Shown in pieces: positions 1 through 8,273 of a stretch of DNA of 32,239 bases. Position 1 is the stretch's first letter, and the number at the start of each line of letters is the position of its first letter. Both the position numbers and the translations under genes were made by a program. The notes beneath the pieces were generated by a model. It ran no database searches. It was not told the DNA's origin and saw nothing but the letters and a program-made list of their open reading frames with translations. The DNA is from Candidatus Cloacimonadota bacterium (GTDB taxonomy: Bacteria > Cloacimonadota > Cloacimonadia > Cloacimonadales > Cloacimonadaceae), in NCBI GenBank assembly GCA_028695495.1, contig JAQVIX010000023.1, forward strand, positions 1 through 32,239. The letters are read 5' to 3'.

Positions 1-5
1 AGCCT

Positions 6-164
6 CTAATTAGCCCAGATGACTGTCGTCGTCCTACACTTCCAATGAAAGGGCGGGAACGGAGTATGCACTCCGGATATACCAACTGGATTCATCTCTG
101 AGTCGTATTCGATCTGATCGTCTTTGATCCAGGGTGCCAAGTAGCTGGTCGCAGATTGCAGGGT
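6..164 (-). pseudogene. Possible C-terminal remnant of a phage minor head protein (Mu F / SPP1 gp7 type)
   Basis: The minus-strand frame ending at TAG (8..6) reads through about 50 codons and closes with the residues TPFPPFHWKCRTTTV. The pattern P-P-x-H-x-x-C-R-(S/T)-T is the usual C-terminal signature of Mu gpF / SPP1 gp7-like head morphogenesis proteins, which then end within a few residues, as here. Only an ATG at 95..93 could start a 29-residue peptide. Farther upstream the frame enters heptamer repeats at 166-188 and meets a stop at 203, so any gene would be truncated on its N-terminal side. The alternative is that the stretch is a structured intergenic repeat (hairpin at 60-75) and the similarity is chance. 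No other phage gene is visible. Confidence 0.35.
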
Positions 165-165
165 A

Positions 166-188
166 GGTGTTAGTTGATAGATGTTAGG
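166..188. repeat. Degenerate heptamer tandem repeat (GGTGTTA type), 3 units
   Basis: Three adjacent 7-nt units read GGTGTTA, GTTGATA and GATGTTA, followed by GG. A GC-rich GCAGACGCTACGC tail comes shortly after. The unit and the arrangement match the left arm of the large mosaic at 21687-21725 (GGTGTTA units followed by GGCGCTGCGC). It looks like a decayed single-arm copy of the same element. It sits exactly where the possible phage-gene remnant loses its frame. Confidence 0.6.
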
Positions 189-295
189 AAGTGGCAGACG
201 CTACGCTTGATTCACGTAAATTAACGTTATAGTATGCGTTCATTCGCGGTAGGTTCTTGGTGGTAAAAAAAACTACGTATTACATGGAAAAAGCA

Positions 296-353
296 TCGTG
301 AAGTCCATAAATATCGAAAACGTTGAAACATCGTGCCGCCATGGACTTCACGA
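296..353. repeat. Perfect 13-bp inverted repeat with 32-nt loop
   Basis: TCGTGAAGTCCAT at 296-308 is the exact reverse complement of ATGGACTTCACGA at 341-353. Just outside, AGCATCGTG (292-300) also nearly complements CATGATGCT (362-370), giving an alternative pairing. There is no T-run on either side, so it is not an obvious intrinsic terminator. It could be a protein-binding palindrome or part of a small mobile or structured RNA element; the sequence does not decide. Confidence 0.7.
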
Positions 354-713
354 ACTGATTTCATGATGCTCTAACCTAAACCAATATAGCACACAAAAAT
401 AGAAATGATATGGATATCAAGCACAAAATGCTGAAAGTGAAAGGTTTAATACACAGGATTTATAACAAGAGGTACCTCTCATTTATTTAGGCTCTGGAAC
501 TATCAGATAGCAATTCATTTACAACCCCTTGGCAAAAATAAATTCGGATTTGTCCACACCGTGTCCACTATAATGAAAATGGTTGGAAGGCAAAGCGCAG
601 ATTTATATTCTGCGTAAGCTTTTTCTTACGAATATACCAGCCGCTGTGCCTAAGTCACAAGGCGAAGCTGTATCCTGCCTTTTCCTTTGCTACCTGCGTC
701 AGCTACAATCACC

Positions 714-750
714 CTGCGCTTGCGCAGCCGCCATTATTCATTATTCATTC
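714..750. repeat. GC hairpin (CTGCGC/GCGCAG) followed by CATTATT heptamers
   Basis: A perfect 6-bp hairpin (714-719 with 722-727, 2-nt loop) is followed by CATTATT at 732-738, CATTATT at 739-745 and a partial unit at 746-750. The order, a GCGCAG-rich block and then a run of 7-nt units, is the same as in the right arms of the mosaic at 21908-22001, although the heptamer itself differs. Confidence 0.55.
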
Positions 751-848
751 GCGAGCTTGTACGGCTATTTGAAGTCTATGACGGCTGATAGACACTCTAA
801 ACTTTATACTTATCTTGCCGCCATAAACTCCAAAAGCCTCATTAGCTT

Positions 849-3617
849 CTAATGCGCTTCGTACCACGAGCTTCCATAACCAATATCCACGCCTAATTGG
901 ATTTGGGTTTGGAACTTCTCGGGCAGGGCGTTTTCCATCTCGTAGCGGATTAGTTCGCTGGCTTCCTCCAGCGCAGCTTTCTTTACTTCAAATACCAATT
1001 CGTCATGCACTTGCAGGATCAAAAGGATGTCGCTGCGGTCTTTGATACGCTCGTGGATGCGGTTCATGGCAATCTTGATGAGGTCGGCAGCGGTGCCCTG
1101 GATAGGCATATTGATGGCTACGCGCTCAGCTTCGCTGGAGATGCCTTTATTTTTGCTATGGATGCCGGGGAGCGCCAAAAAGCGTCCAAAGAGGGTGCTG
1201 GCTTGTTCACTTTGCCGCGCTTTGTAGATGCATTCCTCGGTAAAGCGTTTGATGCTGGGAAAGCGTTCAAAGTAGTTTTGCATCAGCTCCTTAGCTTGCG
1301 CCATGGGGAGTTCCAGATCACGGGCGAGTTTGCGCGCACCCATGCCATAGAGCAAGCCGAAGTTTACCGCTTTGGCAGCGCGGCGCATATCGGGCGAAAC
1401 CTTCTCCAGGGGGATTTGCTGGATGATGGCGGCGGTTTGGCGGTGGATATCCAGCCCTTCGGCAAAGGCTTTTTGCAAGATGGTGTCTCCGCTAAAAAGC
1501 GCCAAAATGCGCAGCTCGATTTGGGAGTAATCCGCTGCCAGGATGAGGCTATCGGCATCGCGGGCGATGAAGGCTTTACGTATTTCACGTCCGATGGGGG
1601 TGCGGATGGGGATATTTTGCAGATTAGGATTTGTGGAAGAGAGCCTGCCGGTGGAGGTAACAGCTTGGTTAAACGAAGAATGAATGCGCTGGGTGGCGGG
1701 ATTTACCAGCCGCGGCAAGGCGCTTACATAGGTGCCTTCCAGCTTCATCAGGCTGCGGTAGGAGATGAGTTTATCCGCTATGGGATAGCTCTCGGCAAGC
1801 TCTTCCAAAACGCTGTTATCCGTAGAATAACCGGTTTTGGTTTTGCGTTTGGCGGGGAGCTTCAGCTCGTTAAAGAGCAGATTTGCCAGCTGCTGCGTGC
1901 TATTGATATTAAATTCATATCCGGCAGCGGCGTAGATATCCTCACTTAGCTGTTTTAGCTCTTTATTTAGCTCTTGCGAGATGCCGGCAAGGATTTTGGT
2001 ATCGATACTTACGCCGTTTTCTTCCATGCGTTTCAGCACCCTTAAGAGTGGCAATTCGATATCGTAATACACCGCTGCGGCGCTACTATTGGCAAGAATC
2101 TTGTGATATAGCTGGTAAAGGCGGTATGTCATCCAGGCGTCTTCTGCGGCGTAAAAGGTGGCGTCTTCCACACTTACGAGGTCGAAAGTAATCTGCTTTT
2201 GCCCTTTGCCGATAAGCTCGGTAATTTCCTGCATCCTGTAATTGTATTCCTTTAGTGCGCAATTGCTGAGGGAATGAGCGTGACCGCCGGCATCCAGGAT
2301 ATACGCTGCTAACATGGTATCAAAGAGGGGATTATCCAGCTTTAGCTTGTGGCGCTCCAAAAGCATGAGGTCGTATTTGAGGTTATGCCCCAGGATGGTT
2401 TTGCCTTGTAGTGCGTCCTTTAAGGCGGAGATGGTGGAATCCCAGGGCAGGTTATCCGCCATTTGGTGCCCCAAGGGCAGGTAGTAAGCAGTAGAGGGTT
2501 CAAAGCAGAGCGAGATACCTACCAATGCGGCAGAGAGGGGATCAAGGGAATCGCTTTCGCAATCCAGCGAAACAAGGCTTTGGCTCTTTAGCTGTTTCCA
2601 AAAGGCGGGCAAGCTGGCGCTATCCAGAGTAATGGCGGTAAATTCTGCCTTGCGTTCTGGAGCGGGGGGCTTAGGAGCTTCCAAAGCAGGGCTATCTGCA
2701 AAGATATCATCCTGAATAAAATCCGCTTCTGCGGGGGCGGCGCTCTGTTTCAAAGCGGGATATTTAGCTTCGATGCGGCGGACTAAACTCATGATTTCAT
2801 AGTGCTTTAGTAGCGGTAGCCCCTTTACCAAACGCTGGGGGGAAAATTGTAATTCGTTTACTGAAGGCAGCGGGATATCGAGGTCTTTTACAATGGTAGC
2901 AAGCTCTTTGGAGATAAAGGCGTTATCGCGGTTTTCACGCAGTTTGCCTTGATATTTAGGCTCCACTTCATCCAAACGTTCATATATCTCTTCAATGCCG
3001 GAATAGTCTCTTAAAAGGGCTACTGCCGCTTTGGGACCAATGCCCTTTACGCCGGGGATGTTATCCGAACTATCGCCCACCAGGGCAAGGTAATCGATGA
3101 ACTGGCTGGCTTTTACCTGGTATTTTTCATACACTCCGCTTTCGTTTAGACTACTATCCTTCATGGGGTCATACAGCGAGCTGCCGGGCTCTAAAAGCTG
3201 GCAATAGTCTTTATCGCTGGTTACATACACGATCTCAAAGTCTTGCTTGAAGCGCGCGCCCATGGTGCCCAGTGCGTCATCTGCCTCATAGCCTTCTTGC
3301 CCGATATTGGGCATTCCAATGGCTGCAAAGAAGTCCCAGATCGGCTGAATCTGGCTTTGCATATCTTCGGGCATGGGCGGGCGGTTTGCCTTGTATGCTT
3401 CATATTGGATGTGCCGGAAGGTGGGGGCTTTGCGATCGAAAGAGATGGCAATATATTCCGCCTGCATCTTGTCTATCAGGGTAAGGAAGGAATTTACCAC
3501 GCCAAAGATGGCGGAGGTATTTTCCCGGCGGCTATTGATAAGGGGGTTTTTGATAAAGGCGTAGTAAGCACGATAGATGAGGGCGGTGCCATCGATGAGG
3601 TAAAGGCGGGGTTTCAT
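849..3617 (-). CDS. polA: DNA polymerase I
   Basis: This is a full-length 922-residue repair and Okazaki-fragment polymerase. The N-terminal 5' nuclease has LIDGTALIYRAYYAF, the GYEADD metal cluster, VTSDKD and the helix-hairpin-helix segment VGDSSDNIPGVKGIGPK. The 3'-5' exonuclease keeps all its acids: DCE, GHNLKYD and YAAED, so proofreading should be active. The polymerase domain has motif A (DYSQIELR), motif B (RRAAKAVNFGLLYG) and motif C (QVHDELVFEV). The ATG at 3617 has AAGGAAAA just upstream. It lies 81 bp downstream of the hybrid kinase on the same strand, with a hairpin between them. It may therefore be read from its own promoter or by read-through from the pilus operon. Identification is secure. 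Confidence 0.97.
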   Translation of the reverse strand: MKPRLYLIDGTALIYRAYYAFIKNPLINSRRENTSAIFGVVNSFLTLIDKMQAEYIAISFDRKAPTFRHIQYEAYKANRPPMPEDMQSQIQPIWDFFAAIGMPNIGQEGYEADDALGTMGARFKQDFEIVYVTSDKDYCQLLEPGSSLYDPMKDSSLNESGVYEKYQVKASQFIDYLALVGDSSDNIPGVKGIGPKAAVALLRDYSGIEEIYERLDEVEPKYQGKLRENRDNAFISKELATIVKDLDIPLPSVNELQFSPQRLVKGLPLLKHYEIMSLVRRIEAKYPALKQSAAPAEADFIQDDIFADSPALEAPKPPAPERKAEFTAITLDSASLPAFWKQLKSQSLVSLDCESDSLDPLSAALVGISLCFEPSTAYYLPLGHQMADNLPWDSTISALKDALQGKTILGHNLKYDLMLLERHKLKLDNPLFDTMLAAYILDAGGHAHSLSNCALKEYNYRMQEITELIGKGQKQITFDLVSVEDATFYAAEDAWMTYRLYQLYHKILANSSAAAVYYDIELPLLRVLKRMEENGVSIDTKILAGISQELNKELKQLSEDIYAAAGYEFNINSTQQLANLLFNELKLPAKRKTKTGYSTDNSVLEELAESYPIADKLISYRSLMKLEGTYVSALPRLVNPATQRIHSSFNQAVTSTGRLSSTNPNLQNIPIRTPIGREIRKAFIARDADSLILAADYSQIELRILALFSGDTILQKAFAEGLDIHRQTAAIIQQIPLEKVSPDMRRAAKAVNFGLLYGMGARKLARDLELPMAQAKELMQNYFERFPSIKRFTEECIYKARQSEQASTLFGRFLALPGIHSKNKGISSEAERVAINMPIQGTAADLIKIAMNRIHERIKDRSDILLILQVHDELVFEVKKAALEEASELIRYEMENALPEKFQTQIQLGVDIGYGSSWYEAH

Positions 3618-3642
3618 AAGCTTTTCCTTTGGGTTTTAAGAT

Positions 3643-3669
3643 AGCCCCGCGCGGGCAGGCTGCGGGGCT
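3643..3669 (-). terminator. GC-rich hairpin between the sensor kinase and polA
   Basis: AGCCCCGC (3643-3650) pairs perfectly with GCGGGGCT (3662-3669) across an 11-nt loop. Read on the minus strand it lies after the kinase stop and 26 nt before the polA start. No clear T-run follows (the next bases are ATCTTAAAA), so it would be a weak or partial terminator, or a processing or stability stem at the 3' end of the pilus operon transcript. Confidence 0.45.
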
Positions 3670-3698
3670 TTGCAGATAAGGTATTGGGGTCTATTCTC

Positions 3699-6227
3699 TT
3701 ACGTTTCAAGTGATTCATATACCACGCGGCGCACGGCATCTACCATCTCATCTGGCAAAATGGGTTTATTCAGGATTTGGGTGATGCCAATGGCTTCGGC
3801 ACGCTCTTGCAGCTGTTTATCCAAAAAGCCGCTATAGAGCACGGCGGGAATCTTTCTTTGCTGCATAATCTCGGATGCCAGATTGATGCCATCCATTTTG
3901 GGCATATTGATATCAGCTATCAAGAGATCGTATTGGCAGGGCATGGCGCTAAAGGCTTCCAGTGCAGCGGGGGATTCGGTAAAGGATTCCACCTCGTAGC
4001 CGGCGGCAGTAAGCGCTTCCAAAAAGATTTCGGTAAGGGCGGGTTCATCATCTACCATCATGATTTTGGCGGGGATGAAGGGGTAATCTGTAAGGCTTAC
4101 TATTTTGGGGATTACGCGGGGTTCGGCGGTGCAAGGCAGATAGATATTGAAGGTGGAACCCACGCCTACTACGCTATTTACGGTGATAAAGCCGCGATAG
4201 CCGGCGATGATGCCATGCACTATGGAAAGCCCCAGTCCGCTGCCCTCGCCGGTATCTTTGGTGCTAAAATAGGGATCGAATACACGGCTGATATGCTCAG
4301 GCGCAATGCCGCTGCCGCTATCTTCTACCTTTAGGTGCAGATAGCTGCTTTCCAATTGCACTTTGGGGTCTATGCCGATAAGCTCGAAGCCGGGGCGTTC
4401 ATCCAGGCTTATCTTCAGCATTCCGGCGTTTGGGCGCATGGCATGGTAAGCATTGGTGGCGAGATTTATAATCACCTGCTGCATCTCGGTATTATCTACC
4501 CGCGCATAGCTGTAGCTATTTATCTCCAGTTCGATGGAAATCTTGGAAGAGATGATGGCGCGTATCATGGGCAGGGTATCGCTTATGATATCTGCCAAAA
4601 TGATATCGCCTACATCCGGCTCGCCCTGACGACTGAAGGTAAGAATCTTGCCGATCAGGCTTTTAGCCCGCAGGCAGGCTTTGAGGGCTTCATCCAGGTC
4701 GTGTTGGGCGCGGTTGCTCTCGCTAATCCTGCCGGCAGAAAGCGCAATGTAGCCGGCGATGATGGTAATGATATTATTAAAATCGTGGGCAATACCGCCG
4801 GCAAGGGTGCCGATGGATTCCAGTTTTTGAGATTGCCGCAATTGCAATTCGAGGTCTTTCATCTCGGTGAGGTCGCGGGTGATAAACACAATCTTGCTGG
4901 GGGCGCCGTCATCATCTAGGATGATCGATGCCGAGAGCAGGGCGCTAAACTTTTCATGGCGGCTATTATGGAAGCTAAGTTCCTGATTCTTGATGTATCC
5001 GCCTTCGCATACCTCGCTTAAGATTTCTTTTAAGGTGCTGCGGTCGTGGGGGGCTACCAAGTCCATCAAGCCCAGCTCCGCTTCCAGGATTCCCTTTTCG
5101 CTGGGGAAGCCCAAAAGCTTGAGGGTAATATCATTTACGCTTAGGATCAGCCCTTCCAGGTCGGTTACGATGATGGATTCGGGAGAGGTGCTGAGTATCT
5201 TGCGGGTTTGCTCTTCCATTTCCCGCAGGCGGGCTTCGGTAAGGGTGCGCTCCTCAATTTCGGTAATGAGGATTTCCTGCTGTTCAAAGAAGCGCTCGAT
5301 AAGGCTGGCTACCTCAGAAAACTCGTTATCTGCTGTGGCGAGCTTTTGGATAATGCTGGGGTCCATCTTGTCCAGAGATTGGGAGATAAGCCCCAGGGGA
5401 GTGCTAATCCATTGCTCTATAAGGAAGTATTGCATTAGGAGGAAGATAAAGATAAAGCCCATGGTGCCAAAGAGGATGAGATTTCCCAGGCTGCGCAGGC
5501 GGGCAAGGAAGGGGTTGGAGCTATAAAAGCTAAGCCAGGCGATGGTTTCGTTTTCCGTATTCTTTAGCTCTTTTACAATGAGGGCGTCGTAGCGCTCGGA
5601 AATGCTTTTGTTTTGCCCGGGGTCGTTTTTGGTAATCTGAATATCGTATTTGATGAGGTTTGCCAAATCCCTTAGGTAGCCATGGTTATACACCTGGGCT
5701 ATCAGAAAGAAGCCGGCGGAGGGGTTCAGCTTTAGGGGGTCATCCACCAAATGGATAGACGAAACGGTGCAGTAGATAATGCTTTGCTTATATACAGTAT
5801 AAAAGCCTTCTTTTTTGCCGGTGCGCACGGAATTGATAATCTGGGGGCTAAGGGTAAAGCTGGAAAGCCCCTGATGCTCTTCCTGGGCTACACTAAATAC
5901 CTTGTCGCTCTCGGAATCGTAAACCTGCACAAAGGAATAGTCAAATACGCTTACGATCTTCTTTAAGTTTCGCCTGCCCCAGGTGGGATCCGGATGGAAG
6001 GTAAAATCCCAAATATCGTCTGAAAGCGAATACTCCTCGGTAAGCATCATCTGCGCCGAGGTCTTCATCTGCAATACCGCTTCGATATTGGCGCGGCGCT
6101 GGTGTATATCGCTTTCTGAATAGACTCTCATTTCTTCCATTTTGATATGGTAGAAGAGATAGAAAAAAGCTCCAAATACGATGGCTATTACTATAAATAG
6201 CAGGAGCAATCGAGATGATACACGCAC
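3699..6227 (-). CDS. Membrane hybrid sensor histidine kinase (CHASE4-like, HAMP, PAS, HisKA, HATPase, receiver)
   Basis: This 842-residue protein has a membrane segment at about 6-26 and a periplasmic sensor of about 220 residues, whose SLSDDIWDF stretch resembles CHASE4. A second membrane segment lies at about 246-267, then a HAMP-like linker and a PAS domain (about 345-470). The HisKA domain carries the phosphoacceptor His at about 481 (AGGIAHDFNN). The ATPase domain has the N box (NLATNAYHAM), DSGSGI and GEGSGLGLSIVHG. A C-terminal receiver has its phosphoacceptor Asp at about 772 (ADINMP) and the conserved Lys in NKPI. It starts with GTG at 6227, with GAGGT 9 nt upstream, overlapping the TGA of the secretin gene. 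It is the last gene of the pilus run, so it plausibly signals to the receiver/CNB protein or the DHp-only protein encoded upstream. The ligand is unknown. Confidence 0.92.
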   Translation of the reverse strand: MRVSSRLLLLFIVIAIVFGAFFYLFYHIKMEEMRVYSESDIHQRRANIEAVLQMKTSAQMMLTEEYSLSDDIWDFTFHPDPTWGRRNLKKIVSVFDYSFVQVYDSESDKVFSVAQEEHQGLSSFTLSPQIINSVRTGKKEGFYTVYKQSIIYCTVSSIHLVDDPLKLNPSAGFFLIAQVYNHGYLRDLANLIKYDIQITKNDPGQNKSISERYDALIVKELKNTENETIAWLSFYSSNPFLARLRSLGNLILFGTMGFIFIFLLMQYFLIEQWISTPLGLISQSLDKMDPSIIQKLATADNEFSEVASLIERFFEQQEILITEIEERTLTEARLREMEEQTRKILSTSPESIIVTDLEGLILSVNDITLKLLGFPSEKGILEAELGLMDLVAPHDRSTLKEILSEVCEGGYIKNQELSFHNSRHEKFSALLSASIILDDDGAPSKIVFITRDLTEMKDLELQLRQSQKLESIGTLAGGIAHDFNNIITIIAGYIALSAGRISESNRAQHDLDEALKACLRAKSLIGKILTFSRQGEPDVGDIILADIISDTLPMIRAIISSKISIELEINSYSYARVDNTEMQQVIINLATNAYHAMRPNAGMLKISLDERPGFELIGIDPKVQLESSYLHLKVEDSGSGIAPEHISRVFDPYFSTKDTGEGSGLGLSIVHGIIAGYRGFITVNSVVGVGSTFNIYLPCTAEPRVIPKIVSLTDYPFIPAKIMMVDDEPALTEIFLEALTAAGYEVESFTESPAALEAFSAMPCQYDLLIADINMPKMDGINLASEIMQQRKIPAVLYSGFLDKQLQERAEAIGITQILNKPILPDEMVDAVRRVVYESLET

Positions 6228-6238
6228 TTTTATTTACC

Positions 6239-7405
6239 TCAAGGGGCGATAGCTGCACCCTCATTATCTGCTTCTTTGGCTTTTAGCAGGCGGTTCAATG
6301 CCGAATCCACCACTTCCACTTTCAAAGTGATGATCAGCTCCCGTTCTTTGCGCTCTACAGAATTGTAGCCTGTAAGGTAGCGGATGCCAAATACCCACCA
6401 TGGAAGGTCTTTGAGGATGGGGATGCCGCTGCGCACAGTTACTTCGTCCGTATCATATAGCCCTGCGATTACGGTTTCTTCTTGGTCATACATAATAAGC
6501 TCGGTGGAAGAGGTGCTCTTGGTAATTACCGTGGAAACTGCCGAGGGCTGTCCACTGGAGCGCTCGATGCTTATTTTCATCAGCACAAGGTCTTCGCCAT
6601 TGAGTTCCACCAGGGTGGGGGTAACGTCCATAATGATACCGGTGGAAAAGAAGGTATCCAGGGTATTACCCGCTTCGTCTGCCGTTTTAATCGAGATATC
6701 CTGTCCCACCTGGATGCGACCGGTCTTGCCGCTGGAGACCATGATGCTGGGCTCTGCCAGGATGCTGCCTTTTTGGTCGTTTTCCAAGGTGCGCAAGAGG
6801 GTGCTGATATCCACAGTGTATTTTCCCACGTTTGTAACGGCATCCACGCCCATGGTAAGGGGAGATACCAATTGCGAGGCACCGGCAAAGCCGGCATTTA
6901 CGGTTACCTTGCCCCTGGCTACAGTGCTCCAATCTATACCCAGATTTTTCAGATAGCTTCTATCTGCCAGCATGGCTACCGCTTTGATGCGGATCTGTTT
7001 GAGCTGGGCTTCTTTGAGCAATTCCTGATATTTGGGGTCTTCCAATTGCAAGACTGCTTGCGATGTGGATTCATCGATATCACTTTTATCTTTCAGCGCA
7101 ATGTAGCCCACGCCTTCTTCCACTTCGAGGGCGTTTTGCAAAGCAATAAGCTCCAGCGCCTTGCGCCAGGGCAAATCGCTGATGCTTACGTTTATATTGC
7201 CGTTGTAAGATGCCAGGTTCAAGAGTTTCTTGCCGCTTTCTTCCACGCTGAAATGTTCCAATACCTGCATAGCAGCATTGATGTGGGTCTCTTCGATCAT
7301 GCTTACGGTGGCGGTTTTATTGCCGTTTTTCGGGCTTTGGGCATATAGCAGGCAGCCGCTTAGCAGCATGATGCTTACAAAGGTAATTACAAATATTTTT
7401 CGCAT
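6239..7405 (-). CDS. Short secretin (PilQ/GspD family), probable lipoprotein
   Basis: This 388-residue outer-membrane pore subunit is for the pilus machine. Its N terminus has a lysine/arginine start, a hydrophobic stretch and LLSGC, a good lipobox with Cys at about 18. It may therefore be lipid-anchored, as in some type IVb secretins, rather than needing a pilotin. A small N domain (about 30-100, resembling the secretin/TonB STN fold) precedes the secretin core (about 125-370). The core has GSILAEPSIMVSSGKTGRI, a T-x-x-x-GIIMDVTPT strand, VIAGLYDT and GIPILKDLPW, which are typical secretin landmarks. PilQ and GspD are usually 600 or more residues, so the N-terminal domain set is reduced. The PilO-PilP protein is encoded 10 bp upstream and the sensor kinase 11 bp downstream. 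Confidence 0.88.
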   Translation of the reverse strand: MRKIFVITFVSIMLLSGCLLYAQSPKNGNKTATVSMIEETHINAAMQVLEHFSVEESGKKLLNLASYNGNINVSISDLPWRKALELIALQNALEVEEGVGYIALKDKSDIDESTSQAVLQLEDPKYQELLKEAQLKQIRIKAVAMLADRSYLKNLGIDWSTVARGKVTVNAGFAGASQLVSPLTMGVDAVTNVGKYTVDISTLLRTLENDQKGSILAEPSIMVSSGKTGRIQVGQDISIKTADEAGNTLDTFFSTGIIMDVTPTLVELNGEDLVLMKISIERSSGQPSAVSTVITKSTSSTELIMYDQEETVIAGLYDTDEVTVRSGIPILKDLPWWVFGIRYLTGYNSVERKERELIITLKVEVVDSALNRLLKAKEADNEGAAIAP

Positions 7406-7415
7406 CTTGGAAACC

Positions 7416-8273
7416 TCAATCTTCCTTGTTCAGATGTAGTATTTGGGATTCTTCAAAACCGTATTTATTGATTCGGAATACAGCCAGGTTTTCTCGGTAA
7501 TCTATCTTCTGCAGATAGCCCCAACGCACTTTATCGCCCAGAGATACAATGCGCACGATGCCGCGGTTATCCCGCAGGAAGGCACGCTTTTCGCTCATGG
7601 CGATGAGTACGCTGCTATCCAGATCCACCAAACGGTAATCCTCATCAGTGTCCATTTGTAAATCTTCGGTATAGCGGGGGCGCAGAAGGCTATAGCTATT
7701 TACAGCTTTTTCAATATTCTTGTAGGGTATCTCCACCGAAGGCACGCCGTTTTCTTCAAAATGGGTGCAGAAAATCATGGAGAAAGAAACGGAATCGCTA
7801 TAGGCGTTTTCGGCAGAGAGGGTGATATCCTCAATGGTAAGCAGGGCACGCTGGTATTCCATCATCCTTACAAAGCGCACGAAATCCATATAGTCCGTTT
7901 GCCCGGAGATTACATATTCATGGTAGTTTTCCTTTTCATCTTTGCCAGACATGCCAAAATCATAATAGATATCTGCGCCCAGCCAGTTCAAGAGCCGTAT
8001 CAGATAGTCGTAGCTAATGATGGAATTATCCTCACTCATGAGCACCTTGCTTTGGGAGCTTGCCATGGCTACCTGGCGGGCATATTCTGCTTCCATCGAG
8101 TCGCGGCTATCTACCAGACGGCTGAGGGTATTGATCTCGTTTAATACCGCCTGCATTTCGCCTTTCTTTTTGTTCAAAGTCTGCATTTCGCTGCGGAACA
8201 TCATCATGGAGAAGACAGTGCTAAGGATGAGCAGGATACTGAGTACCAGGGTATTTCTTGCCGAGTTTGTCAT
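7416..8273 (-). CDS. PilO-like / PilP-like fused pilus alignment protein
   Basis: This 285-residue protein has one N-terminal membrane segment (about 8-26), a coiled-coil stretch (about 28-65) and an alpha/beta region to about 170. That is the PilO / GspM plan. The C-terminal part (about 205-285) has a short beta-rich segment, AFLRDNRGIVRIVSLGDKV then a Gly-Tyr-Leu strand, resembling the PilP / GspC homology region that contacts the secretin. It appears to join two normally separate inner-membrane alignment proteins. Its start overlaps the PilM-PilN gene stop by 4 bp (ATGA), implying coupled translation, and the secretin gene follows 10 bp later. Sequence similarity is weak; the call rests on architecture and gene order. 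Confidence 0.65.
   Translation of the reverse strand: MTNSARNTLVLSILLILSTVFSMMMFRSEMQTLNKKKGEMQAVLNEINTLSRLVDSRDSMEAEYARQVAMASSQSKVLMSEDNSIISYDYLIRLLNWLGADIYYDFGMSGKDEKENYHEYVISGQTDYMDFVRFVRMMEYQRALLTIEDITLSAENAYSDSVSFSMIFCTHFEENGVPSVEIPYKNIEKAVNSYSLLRPRYTEDLQMDTDEDYRLVDLDSSVLIAMSEKRAFLRDNRGIVRIVSLGDKVRWGYLQKIDYRENLAVFRINKYGFEESQILHLNKED

Larger units (their letters stand above)
1..848. other. Gene-poor, repeat-bearing region downstream of polA
   Basis: I see no convincing complete gene here. The stretch holds a possible phage-gene remnant on the minus strand near the left edge. A short perfect hairpin lies at 60-75 (6-bp arms CGGAGT/ACTCCG, 4-nt loop). Degenerate heptamers lie at 166-188, a 13-bp inverted repeat at 296-353, and a GC hairpin followed by AT-rich heptamers at 714-750. 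An open frame at 583-852 on the plus strand starts with TTG, has no clear ribosome site and runs through the repeats, so I do not call it a gene. No T-rich terminator is evident just after the polA stop. Confidence 0.7.

Noticed and set aside
832..850. Terminator after polA (AAGC/GCTT stem)
   Set aside because: Only four base pairs and a very short T-run; too weak to call.
583..852. Open frame of 89 codons on the plus strand
   Set aside because: It starts with TTG, has no ribosome site, runs through a GC hairpin and heptamer repeats and has unprotein-like composition.
1005..1949. 314-codon open frame opposite polA
   Set aside because: Antisense shadow of the polymerase domain; the polA frame is unmistakable.
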